This document shows positions 23,701 to 30,492 of a stretch of DNA of 32,560 nucleotides, in pieces. Position 1 is the first letter of the stretch. Every line of letters starts with the position of its first letter. Location: NCBI GenBank assembly GCA_947303145.1, contig CAMYXB010000003.1, positions 1 through 32,560 on the forward strand, written 5' to 3'. This stretch comes from an uncultured Clostridia bacterium. GTDB lineage: Bacteria; Bacillota; Clostridia; Christensenellales; UBA1242. Under the pieces are notes generated by a model that saw nothing but the letters and a program-made list of their open reading frames with translations, did not search any database and was not told the DNA's origin. Made by a program: the position numbers and the translations under genes.

Positions 23701-26700
23701 ACATATTACAACTATGAGATAGCCGAGGACGTAGATGATATGCCAAGGTGCCTCATAAGCAGGAGAGAGGCAGTGGTGTCCTTCGTCACAGAGGGTAGAG
23801 ACAACCTCGAGGGGCTAGAGAGGGACGGAGACATATTCAATCTCTCCTTTGACAGCAACACCTCTTCAGGCAAATATTCCATAAGCAATGTCCTACTTGA
23901 TGTCACATTCACCCAACTAGACATCAGAGCATCTATCAGTGATGACGGCAGTCTGATATACGTAGACAGCATAGGCGACATATCGTTTACCCTTATGGCA
24001 GGCGAAGTGGACGTCACGCAGTTCTACAGCTACAAGATTTCGTCCAAGAAGATATACAATATCGCCAGTGAGGTCATATCTATTCAACTCCTGCATGATG
24101 GGAGCAATGCAGTCACAGCTGTCTATGACGGCACGGACAAGAGCGGAATGTTCTCCCTCGCCATCACATCTGCCAATAGTGACAGATTTGAGATAGACTC
24201 TATGAGGTCGCAACTTCTTCTAAAAGACGGTATAATTTTCACCAATGCCAAGGGTGAGAGTGGCACAAGTGCAGTGGAGGCGGATAGTTATATCGTGTCG
24301 CTTTCACTAAATGAGGAAAAACCTCTGGTTATTGCTCTAGGCGACTCATTTTTGACATTCACATCATATACTACGAAGGTGAAGGGCTATGTGCTAGACT
24401 TCTCCACTCTTTCCTCACTCACCATAGAGAAAGCCACCATCACCACGCCTAGTGAGATAACTTTCGATGGACCTTTCATATATGGCATGGGCAGAGAGGG
24501 ACAGCCCAATTTATCCTTATCCATAGAGGGCGAGCCTGTATTTGTTGGTGTGGACGGAGCCCCCCTTAGACTTTTCGTTCGTGAGGGCATCAACTATGAG
24601 GTGATGAACAATGTCAATATATCCTATTTCCCAGTAGGCTCACAGATGGTGAGATTGAGGTTGTCTGTGGCTCGATACATTGATAGTAGCGGTGCTGTGG
24701 TGGACATAACGGGCATGACAGATGATGAGATATCCGCCCTCAATCAAGTGATAGATAGCAATTATATTCCGCTTGAGATAGATGTCAATATAGATGTGGA
24801 GAAGAGGCCTATTTATGTCAAAGACTACTCCCTTATGGTAGACAAGCAGGTGAGAGATAGTTCTATCTACTCCACCATATATAATGGTAGAGGTGTTATG
24901 GCGGGAGTAGATGTGTCCGCTGTGGTCAAGAATGCCTCGGGAGAGGAGATGCCAAGCAGTAGTTATAGCGTGCGCACAGATGTATTCCGCCTTGCATCGA
25001 GATTTAATGAGGCAGAGGTTCAGATAGAGTGCTATGGTTATGATTCCACCACAGAAGAAGTAGGAGAAGAGCCCACATACATATCCGCTACATACCTAAG
25101 CGAAATAAAGTCCGTCAAGAGACTAGGCAGCCTTATGATAATAAATGATGTATATGCCGCTCATTATTCTTCAGCCAGCAATCTCAGCGACAGCGGAGTG
25201 TATATAGTCGTGCCCACAGTCAGTGCTTTGGACAACTTCATATTTTCTACAGAAGATGGAGAGACTTATTCCAGTTTCCTTGCGCATTATCTAGTGGATA
25301 TTTCTAGGAACGCAGATTATATCAAATTCTATTCAAAGGACAATCCTCTATTCTATTTTGGCGAACAGTTTTTCCCAAATAATAGAGCGGAGACCATAGC
25401 AAAATTCGGCATTTCTCTGTCGCAGAACTTTTATGACAACCTAGAATTTAGCATAACAGGGGGCAGTGCGAGCGATGGGACACTACCCATAGGCACATAT
25501 AGCCTCAATTGCACCATATCTAGCCTAGACAACTATTACTTCAAGCAAAGCGTGTCTTTCACTGTGAAAAAGTGCAGAGCAGTTATTGGTGAGATTGTCT
25601 CCAAGGCCTTCACCTACACTGGAGAGGAGATTGACGACTTCCTAAGAGAACTATATGTCACCACATTTGATTATCTTGGCAATGGCACCACGTGGAGATA
25701 TGTAGACATGTCAGAAGAGAGACGGGGGAAGTTCACATTCAGATACGATCCTGAACTGTCAGAGGGGACCTATGCCAAGGACGTCTGTGAATATGGCAAA
25801 TATTATCACCTCTATATTCAATATGCTGATGACGATTATGAGACTGAGACAGAATATGAGTATGTTTATCGTATACTGCCCACACCTTATGATGGCGAGA
25901 TAGTGTGCTACACCACCACTATCGACTACGAGCCCACCATGTCATTTGCCGATCTCTACTCACTGCTTAGGGGCAGGATAACCATAGACAGGAGAGAGGA
26001 GGAGATAGAGGGTGTGGACATATTCTATGGCACAGCCCAAGACGAAAAGAGCGAGGAAAATTGCACTCTCCTCACTATAGACAGCATGACAGAAGAGGCT
26101 AGAGCGGGCAGGACTGACGAGGAGATAGAGACAGACCTCATGCGCATCATCATGCGGATCAATCAGAATGGCAAGATCACATACAAGGTGAAGTTCACAG
26201 ATGAGACCATAGCCAATGTATACAAGGACACAGATTTCATAGTCAGGACCAAGGTTATAAGTGACAGCACATTCTCCCTAGATTCCACAGAACTATCTGT
26301 GAGATACACTGGCTCTGCGCAATATCAAGGGATAAGATTCTCCACTATAGACCTGTCTCCATATAGTGCCACAGAGCAAGTGCTGTCTGGCAGAAAATAT
26401 ACCATAGAGACCGAGAAATCTCTCAACACATACATATATACAGTGGTGCTGAAGGATAACTTAGACAACGAGGTGGTGAGCGTGACATATACCTATGTCA
26501 ATGCTAGGACAGGCACATCTGCCTCTCCCATCACTCCTGACTTATATAGAGTGTCATACAAGATAGACGCAGGCATCAATTATAGCACATCCAAGACTCT
26601 GCAAGACAGAGAGTATTCCATCTCCCCTGCAGATAGACTCAATTTCAGCGTCTCAACAAGGGATATAGACTATACAGGTGAAGATTTGCTCAGTTCTATC

Positions 26701-27402
26701 AATTATGATGATTATAGAGATTTTAAGAATGGCAACAATTTTGTCCAAATCACTGGAACCAATGAGGACGGGAGAGATATTAGATTTAGTGTGGAACAGA
26801 GGAAAAACAACGATGGTCCTTTATCCTCTTCATACACTGCATTTAACGGAGTCAGTCTATTCTTAGGATTCAAGGCCAAGGGGAGTGATACATTCATAAG
26901 TGAGATAATAGATGCAGGCGAATATGTCCTATATGTATACTTCAATCACCACTCAACTTATCTTCCATACAACCATTTTAATAGCGTAGTGTTCAATTCT
27001 TCATCACTAGTTATCTCTTCCTCCGATTTGCAAGGAGAATATGTCTGCTCTGTGCCATTCATTGTGAATAAAGCAGAAGAGGTGGTGAATACGGACAATA
27101 TTCGAGACTATATTGAGGGAGAGTTTGAGGTAGCATACAATGACACACTGTCTTGTGATGTGATATACATCGACAGCACAGAGAGTTTCACCATAATAGA
27201 CGGAGAGGAATTTTCACTTAGATTGCACTACATGACTGTTGATGGAGGCATAGGTCCAGTAGTGGCGGGATTTGAAGAGAACGGCTTTAATGGGCTGTCA
27301 CATGATACAGATGAGGTCATGTTCTACCTGTATGTCGTGCCACTTAGTCTTAACAAATATTCCTCCTCACCTGTTATAGTGGTGGTGAATTTCGCAAATT
27401 AG
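20791..27402 (+). CDS. Giant MBG-repeat lipoprotein (2203 aa)
   Basis: The signal peptide (RKFLRCAVILVLMLCMGLVLGC) ends in lipobox VLGC, so the protein should be lipid-anchored outside the cell. A Big2-like region (about 35-125) is followed by at least eleven modules. Each runs roughly as AGxYxV...nY or nF, then a link such as VAKANLTL, ITPLSAIL, ISPAEVEA, IEKLPITI, ITPRTIIV, IEKATITT, VEKRPIYV or VNKAEEVV. This pattern matches MBG/YDG-type beta-sandwich repeats of large surface adhesins. Repeats are highly diverged, with no near-identical copies. It has no LPXTG or second membrane segment. AAGGAG lies before the ATG, 18 nt after pyk, so co-transcription is likely. Function in adhesion or surface layering is inference. 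Confidence 0.8.
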   Translation: MRKFLRCAVILVLMLCMGLVLGCGEDKSLSSLSISISEDYATLSYTGAVPTYSVQISSGRIPLNISTTPASFAVRDLTFTTSAENICYITGDGYLVTRAEGSATLRASYRDKNGKTTAFTFKVNVITTPVPKFALTSYALTYNGTDQKDDAHLKVDTESEDYTYSYLYFAGGAQIATDSIKDAGEYTIKYCKRDDENFVIAQMSLSVAKANLTLNAQSTQSTYLTSLGEGFYYGEATTLDHEIVSSVGADTGRVIGRYSFVTSATATAYCGQYDTNVQYSIDADYAGNYNIHTTRGTHTITPLSAILVMDEYNGLYGENIEKNRFTLYDDSLWQEPFVPSPTTPTLNKSYLISKMDISMQDYSLSVDGNEVQKNSFGYYDVLPTGESYDLGVKGLATSPNLIITHIVPTKATIEAQTVNIDILTATHGKKHLERDDLSSISLNLGSQERFKREIVSSVEIDYKGVYYGEGAIMAPAGEYYYKLTSTPSNNFNLSLTERCQEGYVGDDKVSYVISPAEVEAQFSYLSDYYKDTLPTAGYYGEKAYTLTLRTFSVNGTSLLEDKYKDAEFENNGYFVLSSPDCNIEEKIRANVTLSEIATTAYKTYAVGKSLESYSASYSGNFTLKGDTSSLIELKRVDLYYYVGTDYATATFSGLGENAPSVSEFLSDIHIKDSDVDIEDIVEDVSSLLSLSFKKGSSRVYKVRQDGSSSFVETDTFGNAGHYLVTENIDSSVVYKTGMEYYNLILDRSREYYFTIEKLPITIVPEAGDKDTKVNCKIYGSADGDITYSVMEEMPAGEDPRNLQGATSLSRDSGENVKTGGYRIKLGNLSFRNDSTGFDNYILSLDEEPKYYLITPRTIIVRPYDTSLIYGSSYPVRTITSSDYEVKVKLDDNTLMPATSSQLYVSCPTLRLPSIAQFEGEFKLSKDRTNIAEKIGGVYPVFIEGGDVSSYYIILGGDEGFRYVGLTEGGVTYYNYEIAEDVDDMPRCLISRREAVVSFVTEGRDNLEGLERDGDIFNLSFDSNTSSGKYSISNVLLDVTFTQLDIRASISDDGSLIYVDSIGDISFTLMAGEVDVTQFYSYKISSKKIYNIASEVISIQLLHDGSNAVTAVYDGTDKSGMFSLAITSANSDRFEIDSMRSQLLLKDGIIFTNAKGESGTSAVEADSYIVSLSLNEEKPLVIALGDSFLTFTSYTTKVKGYVLDFSTLSSLTIEKATITTPSEITFDGPFIYGMGREGQPNLSLSIEGEPVFVGVDGAPLRLFVREGINYEVMNNVNISYFPVGSQMVRLRLSVARYIDSSGAVVDITGMTDDEISALNQVIDSNYIPLEIDVNIDVEKRPIYVKDYSLMVDKQVRDSSIYSTIYNGRGVMAGVDVSAVVKNASGEEMPSSSYSVRTDVFRLASRFNEAEVQIECYGYDSTTEEVGEEPTYISATYLSEIKSVKRLGSLMIINDVYAAHYSSASNLSDSGVYIVVPTVSALDNFIFSTEDGETYSSFLAHYLVDISRNADYIKFYSKDNPLFYFGEQFFPNNRAETIAKFGISLSQNFYDNLEFSITGGSASDGTLPIGTYSLNCTISSLDNYYFKQSVSFTVKKCRAVIGEIVSKAFTYTGEEIDDFLRELYVTTFDYLGNGTTWRYVDMSEERRGKFTFRYDPELSEGTYAKDVCEYGKYYHLYIQYADDDYETETEYEYVYRILPTPYDGEIVCYTTTIDYEPTMSFADLYSLLRGRITIDRREEEIEGVDIFYGTAQDEKSEENCTLLTIDSMTEEARAGRTDEEIETDLMRIIMRINQNGKITYKVKFTDETIANVYKDTDFIVRTKVISDSTFSLDSTELSVRYTGSAQYQGIRFSTIDLSPYSATEQVLSGRKYTIETEKSLNTYIYTVVLKDNLDNEVVSVTYTYVNARTGTSASPITPDLYRVSYKIDAGINYSTSKTLQDREYSISPADRLNFSVSTRDIDYTGEDLLSSINYDDYRDFKNGNNFVQITGTNEDGRDIRFSVEQRKNNDGPLSSSYTAFNGVSLFLGFKAKGSDTFISEIIDAGEYVLYVYFNHHSTYLPYNHFNSVVFNSSSLVISSSDLQGEYVCSVPFIVNKAEEVVNTDNIRDYIEGEFEVAYNDTLSCDVIYIDSTESFTIIDGEEFSLRLHYMTVDGGIGPVVAGFEENGFNGLSHDTDEVMFYLYVVPLSLNKYSSSPVIVVVNFAN

Positions 27403-27444
27403 TGGATAAATTGGCAAAAATTTTTGAAAAAGTATTGAAATTAG

Positions 27445-27473
27445 TTGGAAAAATAAATTTTTTGATGTATACT
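27445..27473 (+). promoter_or_regulatory. Promoter of the 27537 gene
   Basis: TTGGAA (27445-27450), a 17-bp spacer and TATACT (27468-27473) form the promoter. A leader of about 57 nt ends in TTAGGAGG before the ATG. No operator like those at 12267-12342 is visible. Confidence 0.65.
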
Positions 27474-27536
27474 ATGGAATATATTGGACAATTTGTAGGG
27501 CTGACTTAAGGGAGACTATTTTCTTAGGAGGAAAAG

Positions 27537-28193
27537 ATGGGCAGGAAATCAAAGATTATCACAGCAGTTTTTTCGTTGTGTCTTATTGCGTTCGGCGTAG
27601 TGTTTGCTATGACCAACATCATCAGTGCCACTCAAGCCACCGCCAACTCTTCCTTCACAGTCTCCTTCACCGCCTTGTCTGTCGACACCACAGTCTCTGT
27701 TAAATATTATCAGCCAAGCACTCCTTCTGGGACAAATTTCACCCCCGCTACACTTTCTCTTAACGAAAACACTACCACAGGTTCACTATCTGGTGCAGCA
27801 GCCACATTTACTGTGCAGAATTTCTATGTTATCTATGAGTTTACGTTTGTAAATAATGACAACTCGCATGCTATGCGAGTGGATATGACAAGAGATACTA
27901 CTAGCGATAGCAATATCAAAGTGTTTTACCTAGTAGATGCCAATAATTCTGGTGACGCCATAACCGATTTGTCCACATTAGAAGCCAAAAGAGCCTTGCT
28001 AGAGCCAAATGATGTAAATCAACAATTAATCAACAGCAGCCCACCGACAAATGTCAATATTGCCGCTAAATCTACAGGTGAATTTACAGGCAAGTTATAT
28101 ATGCTTGTTAGAATTAATTCTTTCTCGACAGATTCCAGCTTTTCTGTAGGGAGTGTGACATTCACTCTTAATAGAGTGGCAGCCAGTTCATAA
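27537..28193 (+). CDS. Secreted beta-rich protein, paralogue of the 12444 product
   Basis: This 218-aa secreted protein has a signal peptide (GRKSKIITAVFSLCLIAFGVVFAMTNIISA) without a lipobox. The mature N-terminus SFTVSFTALSVDTTVSVKYYQ aligns with the 12444 protein, as do VIYEFTFVNNDNSHAMRVDM and the strand near LYMLVRINSF. It lacks the C-terminal extension of the larger paralogue. Cysteine is absent from the mature part, as in many self-assembling fibre subunits. It has a strong promoter, a strong AGGAGG site and a clear terminator, so high expression is likely. Whether it forms fibres is not known. Confidence 0.75.
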   Translation: MGRKSKIITAVFSLCLIAFGVVFAMTNIISATQATANSSFTVSFTALSVDTTVSVKYYQPSTPSGTNFTPATLSLNENTTTGSLSGAAATFTVQNFYVIYEFTFVNNDNSHAMRVDMTRDTTSDSNIKVFYLVDANNSGDAITDLSTLEAKRALLEPNDVNQQLINSSPPTNVNIAAKSTGEFTGKLYMLVRINSFSTDSSFSVGSVTFTLNRVAASS

Positions 28194-28211
28194 TTTATTT
28201 GATAAAATATT

Positions 28212-28240
28212 AAAGAGACATTTGTTTGTCTCTTTTTTTT
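28212..28240. terminator. Terminator of the 27537 gene
   Basis: AAAGAGACA pairs with TGTCTCTTT around a 6-nt loop and is followed by eight T residues in all. It lies between convergent genes; the minus-strand side is only weakly T-rich. Confidence 0.85.
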
Positions 28241-28249
28241 AGTCTATAT

Positions 28250-29410
28250 TTACATTGAGTTTTTTACTATATATTCTATATCTATCTTTCCGCTAAAGTC
28301 GCTTATTAGCCCTTCTACATATGCGCCTATGTTGTCTATGAGGAAGGCGTCACTCTCTGTCGGCATATTTTTTGGCGTCTCATATACTCCTATTATGTCT
28401 ATGCTATCAGCGGTGGGGCCTCTTAGTATCAATTTTTCGTCCAAAGGAGTAAGCGTTTTCATTTTTTTTGAGATAGAGGATTTTGTCACCACTCTTTTTA
28501 TGTGGTCTATTTTGTTTAGTTTTATTTTCTTGTCCCCAGCGAGTAGATAGATGTCAAATTCCCTCTTGTGCAGTTTTATATCCATAAGTCCATGATATAT
28601 TCCCATGCCCAGAGTGACCACCACCTCACCATTATCCTTACTCACGCATCTTATAGGTGGCACATATGCTCGCATTACACTCTCCACCATGTATCTGCCG
28701 GGCTCGAGAATGATTTTTTCTATTCCCAGTTTATTCAAAAGTCGCATTAGGGAATCATAGTGTTTCTCTAGGGTCCTTATTCTACTCCCTCCGCCGATGT
28801 TTATCCACTCAATCTTATCTTCTTTGTCAAAGTGCTTCAAAATGTATTTTGCGACCACTAGGAGCATATCTTCTTTGTCATGCATCTCTGCTTGGACATA
28901 AAAACTTATTCCTGCCGAGATTTTTATACCACTTTCTTCTCTTATTTTTTTGAGCAATTTTTTTAATGTCCCAACGCTGCTACCCAGTCTAGAGTCTGCT
29001 ATGCCTTTCTTTATAAAATCCCTTCTAAATATGTCATAAACATTCAGCCTTACATTTATTTTTAGACTATTTATGTGATATTTTTGGGCATAGTATATTA
29101 TTTTATCTAGTGTGTTTTCGTCATCTATAGTGTAAAAAGTGACATGATGAGACAATGCCCAGTCTATATCTTCCTCGCTTTTCGCTACATTGGAATATAT
29201 TATTTTGTCAGCATTTTTGTCTGTCAGGACTTTCTTCATATGGTCTATGCTGTCCACTTCAAACCCGCTTTCCATATCCTTGAGAACATTTAGCACAATA
29301 TCATTACTGCAGGTTTTGACAGGGAAATACACCTTGCCAAAACCTTTGAAGGACATATAGTTTTGACGCAATTTTTCCACATTTATCTCTATTTTATTTA
29401 CTTTTGACAT
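28250..29410 (-). CDS. Fold-III PLP-dependent protein, decarboxylase-like with altered active site
   Basis: The fold is that of ornithine/diaminopimelate (group IV) decarboxylases. The PLP lysine is in VYFPVKTCSN, followed by SGFEVDS, the phosphate-binding INIGGGSR, ILEPGRYMVE and the C-terminal GAYVEG. Two usual catalytic elements are missing. The HVGS segment that stacks on PLP reads FYVQAE, and the GPTCDS cysteine loop reads GPTADS. The length, 386 aa, is normal. I chose the second Met because AGAGGG precedes it. The enzyme may use another substrate or a different PLP reaction, or be a regulatory pseudoenzyme. It stands alone, divergent from an Rrf2 gene. Confidence 0.75.
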   Translation of the reverse strand: MSKVNKIEINVEKLRQNYMSFKGFGKVYFPVKTCSNDIVLNVLKDMESGFEVDSIDHMKKVLTDKNADKIIYSNVAKSEEDIDWALSHHVTFYTIDDENTLDKIIYYAQKYHINSLKINVRLNVYDIFRRDFIKKGIADSRLGSSVGTLKKLLKKIREESGIKISAGISFYVQAEMHDKEDMLLVVAKYILKHFDKEDKIEWINIGGGSRIRTLEKHYDSLMRLLNKLGIEKIILEPGRYMVESVMRAYVPPIRCVSKDNGEVVVTLGMGIYHGLMDIKLHKREFDIYLLAGDKKIKLNKIDHIKRVVTKSSISKKMKTLTPLDEKLILRGPTADSIDIIGVYETPKNMPTESDAFLIDNIGAYVEGLISDFSGKIDIEYIVKNSM

Positions 29411-29472
29411 AATCCCTCTTTTATTCAATTCTATATTATTTATGCACCATGCAGCCCAATTGTGCCAACATA

Positions 29473-29501
29473 TTGACGAAAAGAGGCACTTTTGTTATAC
29501 T
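29473..29501 (+). promoter_or_regulatory. Leaderless promoter of the Rrf2 gene
   Basis: TTGACG (29473-29478), a 17-bp spacer and TATACT (29496-29501) precede the gene. The ATG begins 7 nt after the -10 box. No ribosome-binding site is present. Confidence 0.75.
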
Positions 29502-29507
29502 ATAAAT

Positions 29508-29915
29508 ATGAAGATTTCTACCAAAGGTATATACAGTGTGAATATTTTGACAGACATCGCCTCCGCTCCAGACAAGACATGGACGGTGGCGGAACTTTCT
29601 ATGAGGAATAATATCTCTGTGAAATATCTCGAGCGTATTATTTCTCAGTTAGTCAAAAGTGGAATACTCACATCTTTTAGAGGGGCAAATGGTGGATACG
29701 TGCTCTCTAGAGAGCCAAAAGATATAACTTTGGGCGAGATATTGGAGGCCACAGAAGGCAGAATGCAGACTGTATCTTGCGTGAGTGGAGCGAGGTGCGA
29801 TAAAATGAGTATGTGCAAGACTTCTAAAGTGTGGCTAGCACTAGACAAGGCAATGAATGACTTTTTCCTAAGGACCACTTTAGAGGACATTGAGAGAGGG
29901 AATATAGACTGCTAA
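29508..29915 (+). CDS. Rrf2-family transcriptional regulator
   Basis: This is a winged-helix regulator of the Rrf2 family (IscR, NsrR, CymR). The start at 29508 (135 aa) is chosen because MKISTKGIYSVNILTDIA is the family N-terminus, and the longer ORF-track start would lie inside the promoter. The recognition region is WTVAELSMRNNISVKYLERIISQLVKSGIL, followed by the wing FRGANGGYVL. Three cysteines in CVSGARCDKMSMC match the spacing of iron-sulfur cluster ligands in IscR/NsrR-type members, so a cluster sensor is likely. It has its own promoter and terminator. Targets are not evident, and no iron-sulfur assembly or cysteine genes are nearby. Confidence 0.93.
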   Translation: MKISTKGIYSVNILTDIASAPDKTWTVAELSMRNNISVKYLERIISQLVKSGILTSFRGANGGYVLSREPKDITLGEILEATEGRMQTVSCVSGARCDKMSMCKTSKVWLALDKAMNDFFLRTTLEDIERGNIDC

Positions 29916-29944
29916 GATGTATTATGATAGTGCAATCTACATAT

Positions 29945-29970
29945 AAAAGAGGTTTTGTCACCTCTTTTTA
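29945..29970 (+). terminator. Terminator of the Rrf2 gene
   Basis: AAAAGAGGT pairs with ACCTCTTTT around a 6-nt loop, followed by T residues. Confidence 0.8.
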
Positions 29971-29971
29971 G

Positions 29972-30000
29972 TTGTATTGAAGCGAGAAATATAGTATAAT
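29972..30000 (+). promoter_or_regulatory. Promoter of dtd-metG
   Basis: TTGTAT (29972-29977), a 17-bp spacer and a perfect TATAAT (29995-30000) form the promoter. AGAAGGGG precedes the GTG start of dtd. Confidence 0.65.
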
Positions 30001-30033
30001 AAGGTATTTATAATGGGGTAGAAGGGGCAAAAA

Positions 30034-30492
30034 GTGAGAGCAGTTCTTCAAAGAGTCAATCATGCATCTGTCACAGTGGAAAATAAAGTGGTAGGAGAGA
30101 TAGGTCGTGGATTTGTGGTTTTCCTTGGCGTAGGCAAGGGCGACACAAAAGAGGATACAGACTATCTCGTCCACAAGATATGCGGGCTGAGGATATTCGA
30201 GGACGAGAATGAAAAGATGAATCTATCACCCAAAGATGTGGGTGCAGACATGCTGGTCATTAGCAACTTCACACTATATGCCTCCACCATTCATGGTTTT
30301 AGACCAGACTTTATCGCCAGCATGCCATACACAGAGGCACAAGAGTTCGTAGAGGACTTTATAGCCAAGTGCAAGAGAGAGAGCACATTTAGAAACATCG
30401 CCAGTGGCGTGTTCGGAGCCGATATGCGTGTGGACGTGAGTGTGGACGGCCCTATCAACATTATTTTCAATACAGAGGAGACTAGAAAATGA
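30034..30492 (+). CDS. dtd: D-aminoacyl-tRNA deacylase
   Basis: Dtd removes D-amino acids, and glycine from tRNA-Ala, from mischarged tRNAs. MRAVLQRVNHASVTVENKVVGEIG, CGLRIFEDENEKMNLS and GVFGADM match the family, and the Gly-cisPro element is present in VDGPINI. The length, 152 aa, is standard. The catalytic-pocket motif SQFTL reads SNFTL, and the following GNRPSF segment reads GFRPDF. The start is GTG with AGAAGGGG upstream, and the stop overlaps the metG ATG (ATGA), so the two translation-quality genes are coupled. Confidence 0.92.
   Translation: MRAVLQRVNHASVTVENKVVGEIGRGFVVFLGVGKGDTKEDTDYLVHKICGLRIFEDENEKMNLSPKDVGADMLVISNFTLYASTIHGFRPDFIASMPYTEAQEFVEDFIAKCKRESTFRNIASGVFGADMRVDVSVDGPINIIFNTEETRK

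Noticed and set aside
29442-29507. Upstream extension of the Rrf2 ORF
   Set aside because: It covers the promoter and is absent from the family N-terminus. The start at 29508 fits both the family and the promoter.
30001-30033. T-box upstream of dtd-metG
   Set aside because: The predicted leader is only about 30 nt, too short for a T-box specifier and antiterminator.
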